A program made the position numbers and the translations under genes. A DNA stretch of 40,476 nt, taken from IMG/VR virus record IMGVR_UViG_3300022688_000024, positions 1 through 40,476 of that record; one strand, given 5' to 3'. A model generated the notes under the pieces. That model made no database searches and was not told the DNA's origin. It saw nothing but the letters and a program-made list of their open reading frames with translations. Shown piece after piece: positions 15,781 to 24,327 of the stretch (position 1 is its first letter; each line of letters starts with the position of its first letter). The DNA comes from a virus.

Positions 15781-16424
15781 CTGACGCGCTAGATCCTACG
15801 CTCGACGATCTGCTTCGGGTTGCGTCAAAGCGCTACTCGAAAGAGCAGAGCTATACCGATATCCCGGGCAAGGTGCTGGCGTACAACGCCGCCACGCAGA
15901 CGGCAGACGTGCAGCCGCTGGTACTGGTGCCGCGCAATGAGCAATTGCGCCCGGTCGGGATCCTGCGCGACGTACAAGTGCGCTGGCCCGCTGGCTCGAC
16001 CTGGTCAATCGTCGGCGAGCTCACCGCGGGGGACTTCGGCTGGCTCCGATTCGCAGGCGCCGATATCAGCGCCTGGAAAATGCAAGGCACCGAGCTTGAC
16101 CCCACGGCGATCCCGCGTTCGGGGTCGGTGTCCGACGCGATATTCGAACCGGGGTCGCAACCGGTGAGCGTGCCGCTGGCCGCCGATGCCTACGCCGCGG
16201 GTGCGTTGGTAGTCAAAGCTGCGTCGCTCCTGCTCGGCGACTCCACGGCGACTGATTACGTTGCACTGGCGGCTAAGACGCTATCCGAACTGGAGAATAT
16301 AACTGACTGGGCGACGGGGCACGTACACACGGGGGTTCTAACCGGGGGAGGCAGCACCGGGGCACCGGCAACCCCGCCGACTGCGCCCGCCAGTGTCGCG
16401 GCTACTAAGGTTAAAGCCAAATGA
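15777..16424 (+). CDS. Baseplate spike protein (Gp138-like OB fold)
   Basis: A 215-aa protein; the correct start is the ATG at 15777 overlapping the hub stop, not an upstream ATG at 15741. Residues 20-105 contain an OB-like segment (DIPGKVLAYNAATQTADVQP, WPAGSTWSIVGELTAGDFGW) typical of Gp138-family spikes. The rest includes repeats of Ala/Gly and a His-containing VHTGVLTGGGSTGAPATPP, which recalls the metal-binding apex of such spikes (H-x-H would be expected; here GHVHTG is visible). It would puncture the outer envelope. Confidence 0.7.
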   Translation: MTDALDPTLDDLLRVASKRYSKEQSYTDIPGKVLAYNAATQTADVQPLVLVPRNEQLRPVGILRDVQVRWPAGSTWSIVGELTAGDFGWLRFAGADISAWKMQGTELDPTAIPRSGSVSDAIFEPGSQPVSVPLAADAYAAGALVVKAASLLLGDSTATDYVALAAKTLSELENITDWATGHVHTGVLTGGGSTGAPATPPTAPASVAATKVKAK

Positions 16425-16765
16425 CTGACATCCTACTGGACTCGCTCGGCGATATCGCATACAGCAACGGGCTGATCTCCACCGTCGAGGGCGACGATGA
16501 GGTCCTACAGCGCCTTTGGATCGCGCTCAACACCGGGCTCGGCGAGTGGGCTTTTGACACTTCCTTCGGTTTTCCATACAAGCAGATTTCTCAGCAGGGC
16601 AAGCTGCTCGATCGTGTCTACGTCGAGGGCGCAGTGCGCGCCGTCGCCGAGCCGATCATTGGTCAAGGCGCGATCACCGAGATCGATATCGACCACAACG
16701 CGGCAACGCAGGTGCTCACAATTTCAGTTGACTCTATTTATGGGTCGGTCACGGCGGTTTTCTGA
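16421..16765 (+). CDS. Baseplate wedge protein, gp25-like (GPW/gp25, DUF2634 type)
   Basis: A 114-aa protein with the diagnostic LGDIAYSNGLISTVEGDDEVLQRLW, EWAFDTSFGFPYKQ and a following helix. The EWxxDxxxG-(F)P pattern is the gp25/W lysozyme-like fold that lost enzyme activity and starts sheath polymerisation. It is embedded in a chain of overlapping baseplate genes. Confidence 0.8.
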   Translation: MTDILLDSLGDIAYSNGLISTVEGDDEVLQRLWIALNTGLGEWAFDTSFGFPYKQISQQGKLLDRVYVEGAVRAVAEPIIGQGAITEIDIDHNAATQVLTISVDSIYGSVTAVF

Positions 16766-17949
16766 TGGCGACGACACCGACATACGATGGCAGCGGAAGC
16801 AATTTCAACAGCTCGGCAGAGTGGCGCGCGAACGTCGACGAAGCGATCCAGGGGTCAAGCGAGTTCGGGCCAGAGGCGCAGCTCGAGGCCGATAAAGCCC
16901 TTGCGCAGATCGTCGACCCGCCGATGGATCAGCTCGGGCAGGTATCCGACGCGGTGCAGGAGTCGATCGACGCGCGGGATCCCGACGCGGCCGAGGGCGT
17001 GCACCTGGACAACCTGTGCGCGCTGGTTGGAGTCGTTCGTCAGCCTGCAACTGCGTCGACTGTTACGCTCCGGTTGGGCGGCACACCGGCGACGGTGATC
17101 GCCGCTGGTAAGCGCGCCCGCGTACCAGGGACCACGGTATATTGGACGCCAGCGGCCGACGCCACGATCCCGGGCGGGGGCACCATTGACGTTGCCGGAG
17201 TCTGCACGACGACCGGCGCCACCGAGGCTACCACTGGATCAGTCACCGAAATAGTCGACGCAGTGGCCGGGTGGACGTCTGTTACCAACGTCGGCGCGGC
17301 GGTTCCAGGCGACGAGATCGAGACCGACAGCGCGCTGCGCCGCCGCCGCAAGCTCAGCCTGAGCGCTGGCGGCACCGCCCGCGCCGCAGCGATCCGCGCG
17401 GTGCTCGAGGCGCTCGACAGCGTCACCGCCGCCGCGGTGATCGAAAACACGAGCATGGTTACGGACGCAGACGGGATCCCGCCGAAATCCTACAGGCCGA
17501 TCGTCTGGCCGACCGGACTGTCAGCGGCGCAGGAAGAGGAGATCGTCGAGGCGATCTGGGGCGTGACCCCGGCTGGTATCTACGTCGACGGATCGGAGCG
17601 ATACAACGTCACCGACGATCAAGGGTACGAACAAGACATCGGGTTCGAATATGGATCGCAGGTCGAGATCTACGCGGTGTTGACGCTCACCGTTGACAGC
17701 GACTATCCGACCACTGGTGACGCCGACGTCGAAGCGGCGCTCAAGGTCTACGATAACGACTACTCGCTGGGGTCGGCCGTGATCCCTGACGACATCGTGC
17801 CCTATGTCCGCGCAGAGGTACCCGGGATCGTCAACGTCGTTTTCCAACTCAAGTTCGGCGGCGCGCCTGGTGCCGGTGACATCGTGCCGCTATACCCCGA
17901 CGCCGACCAGGTGCCCGCGTTCTTGACTAACGTCACGGTGAACAGCTAA
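16765..17949 (+). CDS. Baseplate J-like protein
   Basis: A 394-aa wedge protein of the gpJ family. The start (NFNSSAEWRANVDEAIQGS) is followed by LDNLCALVGVVRQPATAST, the VPGTTVYWTPAADATIPGGG beta segment, VTNVGAAVPGDEIETDSALR with the DxxLRxR-like repeat (ALRRRRKLSL), and a late PLYPDADQVPAF. This is the normal J-like order. It shapes the baseplate ring together with gp25 and the next protein. Confidence 0.85.
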   Translation: MATTPTYDGSGSNFNSSAEWRANVDEAIQGSSEFGPEAQLEADKALAQIVDPPMDQLGQVSDAVQESIDARDPDAAEGVHLDNLCALVGVVRQPATASTVTLRLGGTPATVIAAGKRARVPGTTVYWTPAADATIPGGGTIDVAGVCTTTGATEATTGSVTEIVDAVAGWTSVTNVGAAVPGDEIETDSALRRRRKLSLSAGGTARAAAIRAVLEALDSVTAAAVIENTSMVTDADGIPPKSYRPIVWPTGLSAAQEEEIVEAIWGVTPAGIYVDGSERYNVTDDQGYEQDIGFEYGSQVEIYAVLTLTVDSDYPTTGDADVEAALKVYDNDYSLGSAVIPDDIVPYVRAEVPGIVNVVFQLKFGGAPGAGDIVPLYPDADQVPAFLTNVTVNS

Positions 17950-18509
17950 TGACAGCATCCAAAATCACCGACCACGCGGTCGAGGCGCTGGCGACGCAAA
18001 GCACATGGACGCATACGCGGCCGAAGATCCGAAAACTCTGCGAGCTCATCGCCGACCAGGTGCAACTGATGGAAGATGTGACCTGGGAAGTGCTGGTCAA
18101 TTCGATCCTCGATAATGCCGACGGCGTGATCCTCGACGAGTACGGCAAGATCTTCGATCACCAGCGCGGCAGCCTTGGCGATGACGACTACCGGCGAGCC
18201 CTAAACACTGTGATCGCTGCGCACCAGAGCGACGGCACCGCGGGTGAAGTGATCTATCTGGCGAGCACGCTGATTGACGAGTCGGTCAAATATCAGCAGT
18301 ACGTGCCCGCTCACTATCGCCTCGAATACGAGATCCGCACCCCGATCAGCGGCGACTGGCAAGCTCGCGTGTTGCAGATCCTCGAGACCTGCCGCCCCGC
18401 TGGCGTTAGCATGCAGCTCGTTGAGGGCACTACAGCCGACGACGGCGCATTTCAGTTCGACAGCGGCCCCGGATTTGACAAGGGCCACCTTGCAAGGAGA
18501 GTGATCTGA
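17949..18509 (+). CDS. Baseplate wedge / tail-fibre connector (DUF2612-like)
   Basis: A 186-aa protein after the J-like gene, the usual place of gpI or DUF2612 proteins that attach fibres. Residues 45-100 (VNSILDNADGVILDEYGKIFDHQRGSLGDDDYR) carry the L(D/N)xxGxxxGxxR-like signature with the following (D)xxYRxxL. The C-terminus from residue 120 contains YRLEYEIRTPISGDW and a helix. Start TAATG overlaps the previous stop. Confidence 0.7.
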   Translation: MTASKITDHAVEALATQSTWTHTRPKIRKLCELIADQVQLMEDVTWEVLVNSILDNADGVILDEYGKIFDHQRGSLGDDDYRRALNTVIAAHQSDGTAGEVIYLASTLIDESVKYQQYVPAHYRLEYEIRTPISGDWQARVLQILETCRPAGVSMQLVEGTTADDGAFQFDSGPGFDKGHLARRVI

Positions 18510-19780
18510 TGAGCGAAAAAAGCGCAAGGCCGGCGACGGCAGACAACATTGGTTGGAACACTACGCCGACAAATCCGAGTACTGATCCAGGTGGCGCGGT
18601 GCGCGCGGCCGGATGGGCAAAAGACGCGATTCCCGGATCGGACGAGTTCAACTACCTGCAGACGATGTGGGGTGACTTCCTGCAGTGGTTGGAGTCTACA
18701 AACGCACGCGAGTGGCTGGACGTTTCCGAGGGGATCGCTGCCACAAGCACCTTCCGCGATCTGTTCCGCGTTATCCCTCTGACATCGCTCGGCGCGATCT
18801 CGGATCGATACTACGAGCTTTTCAATATCGCCAACACGGGCGCCAGCGGCAACCCCTCGCACTTGTGCACCGACGGCGAACAGATGTATTATATCAGCGG
18901 AGCACTCGATCAATACCTGATCGCGGCAAGCCCGTTAGCTGGGACAGAGATCTTCGACGTAGACACCGGCATACAGATCATGTCGATCTGTTGTGACGGT
19001 CAGGCCGTCTATGCCAACACCTATAGCAATTCCGGCCTGTACGTCTATGATCGCGACACCGGTGCTTATTCAACCAAGGGCGGGACGGAATACGCCTGCA
19101 CCGCGCTCCGGACAAATGGGGAGTATTGCGTCGGGATCCGGCCGAATAGCTCCACGTCGAAGATCGTATTTTGGACGGTCGCAACCCCAACAGAAACCGG
19201 CACCGTCACGATCACCCCACTGAACGGTGTCGCAATCGACGCCGATCAATGCTACGTCGGTGGCACCCGCGCCACATACGATGTATGGGCATACACCCTG
19301 AGCTCACGAGCGGTGGCCTGGCAGGTTACGCTCGCCACAAGCTCGGCGCCAACGGTCAATGCAATCGCGGCGGACGGCGATTTTGTCTACGTCTGCACCG
19401 ACCGCGTGGCGCTCACCGCCGGCGGAAACGCAAACCTGTTTTGCCTGAGTCGGTACGATGGGGCCACCCTTTGGACAATGGACGTTGGCAGCACAGTCAA
19501 CCTGGACTATTGCGCCGTTGACGACAAGTATCTCCACGTCACCGACGACGCCGATCTTACCTACATGATCAAGCTCGGCGCGCCGGTGCCCCATGTGGTT
19601 GCGACCGTGGCAGACCTGATCGTCCAGTGTTGCGACGGGATCGGGGTCGGGATGCTTGACGCTGCCACAGCGGCGAACTTCGCGCGCCACCATGTCGGCC
19701 ACCCGACCAAAACTTTCATGCGGGCCGCGGCGGACGATCCCAACCGGCGCCCATTCCACACGTTGGCGGTGCCGGTGTAG
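18509..19780 (+). CDS. Tail fibre / beta-propeller protein
   Basis: A 423-aa protein whose first 60 residues look like a fibre attachment domain (IPGSDEFNYLQTMWGDFLQW). From about residue 110 it has repeated blade-like units (LYVYDRDTGAYS, VWAYTLSSRAVAWQVTL, LFCLSRYDGATLWTMDVG), each pairing a strand with a W/T-D-x-G turn, typical of PQQ/WD-type propellers. These blades often bind sugars or proteins. It is followed by a 198-base gap. I infer a host-recognition fibre; propellers in tail fibres are uncommon, so the fold is a hypothesis. Confidence 0.65.
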   Translation: MSEKSARPATADNIGWNTTPTNPSTDPGGAVRAAGWAKDAIPGSDEFNYLQTMWGDFLQWLESTNAREWLDVSEGIAATSTFRDLFRVIPLTSLGAISDRYYELFNIANTGASGNPSHLCTDGEQMYYISGALDQYLIAASPLAGTEIFDVDTGIQIMSICCDGQAVYANTYSNSGLYVYDRDTGAYSTKGGTEYACTALRTNGEYCVGIRPNSSTSKIVFWTVATPTETGTVTITPLNGVAIDADQCYVGGTRATYDVWAYTLSSRAVAWQVTLATSSAPTVNAIAADGDFVYVCTDRVALTAGGNANLFCLSRYDGATLWTMDVGSTVNLDYCAVDDKYLHVTDDADLTYMIKLGAPVPHVVATVADLIVQCCDGIGVGMLDAATAANFARHHVGHPTKTFMRAAADDPNRRPFHTLAVPV

Positions 19781-19978
19781 ACAACATCACAGCCCCGGGT
19801 TGATTCGGGAAGGTACTGGGCAACGATGCGAACCGCCGGCCATTTTTTCATCTCGCTATCCCTACATAGCGCATACATTACCACCGAGCAACGGTGCGGG
19901 TATCGCATCGACCCAACCCGTGGGACTATCTAACCACGTAGGTACAAACACGTGAAGCAAACCACAGGAGTGTAACTC
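19781..19978. other. Intergenic gap of the late unit with repeated element
   Basis: No convincing gene. The gap contains the second copy of the 19-bp element (19868-19886) and an 8-bp inverted pair CGATGCGA / TCGCATCG about 70 bases apart. An AGGAG site belongs to the next gene. A minus-strand frame begins here (ATG 19851, MKKWPAVRIV) but runs into the propeller gene, so I do not call it. Confidence 0.5.
19868..19886. repeat. 19-bp element, copy 2
   Basis: Identical to 4928-4946. On the minus strand it again puts an ATG and MYAL in the same place, with a second ATG followed by A-rich codons further on. On the + strand it lies 93 bases before the next gene. Confidence 0.7.
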
Positions 19979-20410
19979 ATGGCCTATCGCAATTCTCCCC
20001 TTTCCGTCAATCCCGCGGATTCGACCGACTACGAAGTGCCGCTGACCGCTGCCAACGGCGCACCGTCTGGCGTCGGCACCGTGCACGCCACCTATGCGCC
20101 GCAGTCTGGTGCCGAGGTCAAAAAGGTGCGCCGCGCGCCTAAGAAGATTCAAATCCAGGGCAAATTTACCGGCTCGGCTGCCGCGTCTGCAGAGTGGGTT
20201 TGCGCCTACTGGTCATACAACCCAGATACCGAGCGTTGGGTGAGCTCGGAACACTTCACCTTGGTTGGCGACGATGCGCGAAGCGCGACGCTCGGCCAGG
20301 TCAAAAACCTGGACCACGATCCCAACGCCCGCTATGGGTATATCGAAGTGGTCAGCGGCGTGCTCGCCAACCAGGTGCTCGAGGCAACGATCGTCGTGCA
20401 GGAGTGGTAG
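19979..20410 (+). CDS. Hypothetical virion-region protein
   Basis: A 143-aa, strand-rich protein without recognised family. It shows alternating hydrophobic stretches (KIQIQGKFTGSAAASAEWV, YGYIEVVSGVLANQVLEATI), no signal peptide and no cysteine pattern. AGGAG precedes the ATG, so it starts a new translational block after the intergenic gap. Its place beside the surface proteins suggests a virion accessory or fibre-associated protein. Confidence 0.55.
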   Translation: MAYRNSPLSVNPADSTDYEVPLTAANGAPSGVGTVHATYAPQSGAEVKKVRRAPKKIQIQGKFTGSAAASAEWVCAYWSYNPDTERWVSSEHFTLVGDDARSATLGQVKNLDHDPNARYGYIEVVSGVLANQVLEATIVVQEW

Positions 20411-20413
20411 GCC

Positions 20414-21376
20414 ATGAAGACCCGCAATAAAGTAGTAGCGGGTGTGGTGTCTGCCGCCGCTGCCGTGGCGATTGTTGTAGGCATTGTGTCAGGCGGTGGC
20501 GGTTCGGGCCACATTGGCACAAGCCTTGACGCCAGCACTTCGACCACGCCTCCGCGCGACTGGGCCAAGGGCTATACGCGCACCGGGGCGATCTGCTATT
20601 CGCAGGATGCCACCGGGACCACGTCCGCGTGCTTCGCGTCCAATGTGCTGCCGTACACCACCGACGCCACCGACACCGGCTGGCCCATTGAACCGGCGCA
20701 AAACAACCGCTTCCCGATCAACCAAGGTGGCGCGTGCGGCGGGGCCCCGTGGGTCTGCGCCACAGCCACCATGGATAGCACCGCCACCGCCCCCGACGGA
20801 GGCGCCGACGCGATTGACGTGACCTTTGGCGGCGGCACTATCGACGCCACGGCCACGGGCTACAGCAACTCCACCGGGCTTGACCTGCGCTTTTACGCAA
20901 AGTGCCCTGGCAACGGCACGCTGACGGTTGCCCACCAGGGGGGCACCGGATCCTGGACGGTGGACGCCACGGCGATGGGAAGCGGGTGGAACCTGCTGTA
21001 TCCCAGCGCCGCGGTGGTTACCGAGGGCGCCGCCATGCAGTCGGATGGATCGGGTAACTTCCGCTTGCGCTTGTCTGGCGTTGACTGCGCATTCTGGGGC
21101 TTCACGGCCACCGAGGTGACAGCCTACCCGCGGTCCACCCGTTTCCTCGGGACCATCCCGACCACCGACGCCACCGGCTCGAGCGTGGGCGCCACGGCCT
21201 GGACTGTGGACAACTCCAGCGGCGCGTACTGGGCAGCGTCCGGAGTGGACAAGACCGAGACCGGCACGATCCACAACGGGACGTGTTGGAGTTACACCGA
21301 GCCCACGATCACGCTATCGGGGGCGAGCACCTGCCACGGGATCCGCTATGCGCTATCCCTGACGTGGCAGGACTGA
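20414..21376 (+). CDS. Membrane-anchored surface protein, paralogue of 21870-23588
   Basis: A 320-aa protein with a short positive N-terminus and a hydrophobic helix (residues 7-26, VVAGVVSAAAAVAIVVGIVS), then a Gly linker and a Thr/Gly/Ala-rich beta region. Residues about 85-240 are clearly related to the C-terminal half of the protein at 21870-23588: both share GTLT(V/I)AHQGG(T/V)GSWTVD, the TGWPIEP/LGWVVEP turn and the WVCATATM/WTCATSTI block. Cysteines are frequent. The fold looks like a lectin or jelly-roll. An N-terminal anchor is odd for a tail fibre, so it may act on the cell surface or be a type II membrane protein. No lipobox is seen. Confidence 0.65.
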   Translation: MKTRNKVVAGVVSAAAAVAIVVGIVSGGGGSGHIGTSLDASTSTTPPRDWAKGYTRTGAICYSQDATGTTSACFASNVLPYTTDATDTGWPIEPAQNNRFPINQGGACGGAPWVCATATMDSTATAPDGGADAIDVTFGGGTIDATATGYSNSTGLDLRFYAKCPGNGTLTVAHQGGTGSWTVDATAMGSGWNLLYPSAAVVTEGAAMQSDGSGNFRLRLSGVDCAFWGFTATEVTAYPRSTRFLGTIPTTDATGSSVGATAWTVDNSSGAYWAASGVDKTETGTIHNGTCWSYTEPTITLSGASTCHGIRYALSLTWQD

Positions 21377-21385
21377 GGGGGCACA

Positions 21386-21868
21386 ATGTCCAATCCTATG
21401 CGAAAGCAGACGGCCTACGCACGACAGCCCCTGACGTACTCCACCGGCACGACTGCGGGCGAACAAGAGATCAGCGGAGCGACCACCGCGCCGAGCACGT
21501 CGGCGCATGGCTTCGCCCTTGCCGGCACCGACTCCAACGCCGGCGATGCGCAGTACGCGGCGCCGCGCTACATGGATCTGATCGTGGAGTTGGCAAACGA
21601 CGGCGCCAGCCCCGACGCGCTGCAGGAAAACTTCTCGATCTGGTTCTATTTCCCCGACGCCGACACCGCAAACAAGTGGCGGGAGACCGGGCCCTTTGTC
21701 GCCAGCGGGATCGATAAGCGCGGGGCCAAGGGCGCCGACGCCGGGGAAGACCCGGCCGGCAACATCTACAAGATTGACGTGCCGCAGGGCGCCACCCGCG
21801 CCTTTGTCCATTTCCAGACGCTCACCGCGTCGATCACCGCGCACGTCCTGGCCTACCCGGACAACTAG
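21386..21868 (+). CDS. Hypothetical surface-region protein
   Basis: A 160-aa protein without recognised family, encoded between the two paralogous anchored proteins. It has alternating strands (YMDLIVELANDG, FSIWFYFPDADTAN, IYKIDVPQGATRAFVHFQT) consistent with a small beta sandwich. It lacks a signal or membrane segment. A GAGGGGG site precedes the ATG. Its stop is one base before the next start. Its place within the cluster suggests a partner of the anchored proteins. Confidence 0.6.
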   Translation: MSNPMRKQTAYARQPLTYSTGTTAGEQEISGATTAPSTSAHGFALAGTDSNAGDAQYAAPRYMDLIVELANDGASPDALQENFSIWFYFPDADTANKWRETGPFVASGIDKRGAKGADAGEDPAGNIYKIDVPQGATRAFVHFQTLTASITAHVLAYPDN

Positions 21869-21869
21869 C

Positions 21870-23588
21870 ATGAGCCCCCGGCGCAAGGGTACAATCTCTA
21901 GCCGGCGCCGCAACTCCCTGATCGGGGGTGCGGCTGCGCTTGCTACCGCTGCCACCGTGGCGGTGATCGCCATTGTTGGCACCGGCGGCGACGAGGAATT
22001 GATCCCGCCCGGCGCGGGTTGGGGCAACGTCGGCACCGTGCGGGTTGATCTGCTCGCCACCCGGGACATGGGGGCGCTCCCAGACCGTACGACGTTCTGC
22101 AGCGGGGCGGAACACTGCTGGGTCTTCCAGCAGGCGAGCGGCGATGCTCCCGACACGGGCTCCCCTGGTGGTTGGCCACTGACCCCTGGCAACTCTCCCC
22201 GTGTGGACGTTTCTACGGGGCTGTCTGTGACGGACGGTGCCACGGTGGAGCTGACCAGCGAAAAGGGGGTCCACAGCGCAGCGGCTGACAATAGCTATTT
22301 TCGCGAGACATCGGTCAGGGTGGACGCTACAGACGTCCTGTCAATTACCTACGTCGCGCAGTACGGATCTGCGCCCACCCTTGCGCGGTACATCTGGTAT
22401 CACATCCACACCAAAGGCACCCGCATCTACACCACTGGTGCCGGCGTAGGAAACGCGATTGGCACCGGTACTGGTGGCGCCAACACGATGTTTTGGACGG
22501 ACCCCACTGATGGGGCGTGGCACTGTACAACCGTGGTTTTTGACGCCCGCACATCCAACGCAGGTAAGGTGTTTCGCGACGGGGCTGCGCTGTCACCCAG
22601 CAACACGGACTATTCGGGCACGGTCAACTTCAGGCCAGACGCAGCAACCAACGTGTTTATCGGCTCAAATGGCGCCAACCACTGGCCGGGAGGTTTTGCC
22701 CGGTTGCGGGTGGACGAGTCGGCGTTGACCCTGGCAGAACACTCGGCGATCTGCGGTGGGTATAGCCAGGAGCCAGCGGGCGGGTCGGGTGACAATAGGC
22801 CGGCGCAGTCGGACAACACATGGACCCAGACGGGTGGCGCCGCCTGCTACCCCGTAAGCGCCACGGAGGCAATTTGCCAGGGAGGCGGGGAGCCAAAATA
22901 CACAGTCGACGCAACGGGTCTTGGCTGGGTTGTAGAGCCGGACGCCGTCAATCGCATCCTGTATTCAACGGCCCCCGACTGCACCAACTGGACGTGCGCT
23001 ACCAGCACCATCGCCGCGGCGATTGCGCCGGATGGCAGCAAGACAGCCGGGGCCATCACCCACAGCGGCGGGACCGTAGACGCAGCGGGTACTGGCTACA
23101 CTGGCAGCGCAACTGTCTATCCCCGGGTCTGGGCAAACTGCTCATCCGGCACCCTGACAATAGCACACCAGGGCGGAGTTGGAAGCTGGACCGTCGATTG
23201 CACCACCGTGGGCGGTGTGTGGGCGCTGCTAACTCCGACTCATGCCGCTGTGACTGTGGGCGCCGCCTGGACTGCCACGGCAGGCGGGGCGGTGACGATG
23301 CGATTCAGCGGGGCCGATGCGTCTGTGTGGGCCCCGACCGTGACAGAGGAACCGGGCACCGGGCTTGCCGTGATCCCCACGGGGGCTAGTGCCGTAAGCA
23401 CCGGCGACATCGCATGGGTGATTGACAACACATCCGGCAACTACTACAAGGCAGGCGACACCGTGACCCAGCTCATCACCGAGATCAGCGGGACGTGCTG
23501 GGTAGTGAGCGGGACCGACCTACTGCTGACCGGCTCCCCGGGCTCCGAGTGTGCGGGCGTATGGTACGGTCTGGAGGTTGGCAGATGA
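21870..23588 (+). CDS. Membrane-anchored LamG-like/lectin-like surface protein
   Basis: A 572-aa protein. The real start is the ATG at 21870 directly after the previous stop; the frame is open upstream but reads through another gene there. It has a basic N-terminus (MSPRRKGTISSRRRN), then a hydrophobic helix (about 18-37). Residues 85-300 resemble a LamG/concanavalin-like sandwich (SITYVAQYGSAPTLARYIWY, GAWHCTTVVFDARTSNAG, TNVFIGSNGANHWPGGFARL). The C-terminal 250 residues duplicate the domain of the 20414 protein. Host attachment, or alteration of the host cell surface, are the two readings. I favour surface binding. Confidence 0.7.
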   Translation: MSPRRKGTISSRRRNSLIGGAAALATAATVAVIAIVGTGGDEELIPPGAGWGNVGTVRVDLLATRDMGALPDRTTFCSGAEHCWVFQQASGDAPDTGSPGGWPLTPGNSPRVDVSTGLSVTDGATVELTSEKGVHSAAADNSYFRETSVRVDATDVLSITYVAQYGSAPTLARYIWYHIHTKGTRIYTTGAGVGNAIGTGTGGANTMFWTDPTDGAWHCTTVVFDARTSNAGKVFRDGAALSPSNTDYSGTVNFRPDAATNVFIGSNGANHWPGGFARLRVDESALTLAEHSAICGGYSQEPAGGSGDNRPAQSDNTWTQTGGAACYPVSATEAICQGGGEPKYTVDATGLGWVVEPDAVNRILYSTAPDCTNWTCATSTIAAAIAPDGSKTAGAITHSGGTVDAAGTGYTGSATVYPRVWANCSSGTLTIAHQGGVGSWTVDCTTVGGVWALLTPTHAAVTVGAAWTATAGGAVTMRFSGADASVWAPTVTEEPGTGLAVIPTGASAVSTGDIAWVIDNTSGNYYKAGDTVTQLITEISGTCWVVSGTDLLLTGSPGSECAGVWYGLEVGR

Positions 23589-24121
23589 CAGCCGCAATAA
23601 TCGCCCTGGCCATCCTGAGTCAGCCCGCGCCCGTGCCGATGGTCTACGGCGTCGTGGAGTGCAGTTCATGGCCACTGAGCCGAGGCCAGCTCGCCGACGA
23701 CGGGATCCGGGTGCTGTCGGTACACCAGCGCGCGCGCCGAGTCATGGCCAGGCTGTATCACCCGGCCACAAAGCGCCGGGCCAACCTCGTGGCATTCCGT
23801 TTGGGGAGCCGTGAGGCGGGCTGGACCGTGTGGAGCGTGCGCGCCCCGTCCAGGGTGGCAGCCATGATCGCAGCGTCGCCGGTGTGCCGGGCCGCGTACA
23901 CCTACGCGCAAGTGGTGGGGTTGCCCGTCGCGGTGCGCAACTGGATCGCCGAGCGGAGCACGTGCTACGGTGCGGCCACATGGCGCGGGCGCGCCTATTC
24001 GGTCTGGCCGTGTCGGTGGAGCATCACCCGCAGCGGACAGGGCAGCGTGTCAAACCTAGCCGGCATCGGGCCCGGCGTAATGGCCGGGGGCGACGGCGCC
24101 GCCGCCGCAGGAGTGCAATGA
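23585..24121 (+). CDS. Hypothetical protein with possible signal peptide
   Basis: A 178-aa protein of unknown function, starting at ATG 23585, which overlaps the previous stop. The N-terminus (MTAAIIALAILSQPAPVPM) resembles a short signal peptide. The rest is Arg/Ala/Trp-rich with conserved-looking CSSWPLSRGQL and CYGAATWRGRAYSVWPCRW. Cysteines near positions 26, 97, 124 and 141 could form disulfides if exported. Placed just before the lysis genes. Confidence 0.5.
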   Translation: MTAAIIALAILSQPAPVPMVYGVVECSSWPLSRGQLADDGIRVLSVHQRARRVMARLYHPATKRRANLVAFRLGSREAGWTVWSVRAPSRVAAMIAASPVCRAAYTYAQVVGLPVAVRNWIAERSTCYGAATWRGRAYSVWPCRWSITRSGQGSVSNLAGIGPGVMAGGDGAAAAGVQ

Positions 24122-24327
24122 TGGACAACATGATTCCCGACAACTATAAGCGCTGGGCCGGGCTGATTATCAGTCTAGTGGTCGCCGTGCTCGCGGTGGC
24201 GATGGAGTGGCAGGACATGGGGCCGACGTTTGCGGTGTGGGCAGGCCGCGCGTTTGCGCTGCTGGTCGTGGTTTCGAACGTGCTCGGGCTCAAGGTGTCC
24301 AATCCCAGGGCGGGAGGGCAAAAATGA
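24118..24327 (+). CDS. Two-helix membrane protein, holin candidate
   Basis: A 69-aa protein with two hydrophobic segments (WAGLIISLVVAVLAVAMEW and FALLVVVSNVLGLKV) separated by a short loop, as in class II holins, and a basic C-terminal tail. Start ATG 24118 overlaps the previous stop. It opens a row of small membrane genes before two lysins, which supports a role in releasing them, but small membrane proteins are hard to assign from sequence. Confidence 0.55.
   Translation: MMDNMIPDNYKRWAGLIISLVVAVLAVAMEWQDMGPTFAVWAGRAFALLVVVSNVLGLKVSNPRAGGQK

Noticed and set aside
19561-19908. Reverse ORF from the second 19-bp element
   Set aside because: Its start resembles that of the RHH-like gene, but most of its length is antisense to the propeller gene, so I report only the repeated element.
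20489-21274. 261-aa reverse ORF
   Set aside because: It mirrors the anchored surface protein, whose paralogue confirms the forward frame.
21696-21869. Upstream extension of the 21870 protein by 58 residues
   Set aside because: It is Arg/Ser/Pro-rich shadow of the previous gene; the ATG at 21870 is followed by a proper basic-hydrophobic N-terminus.
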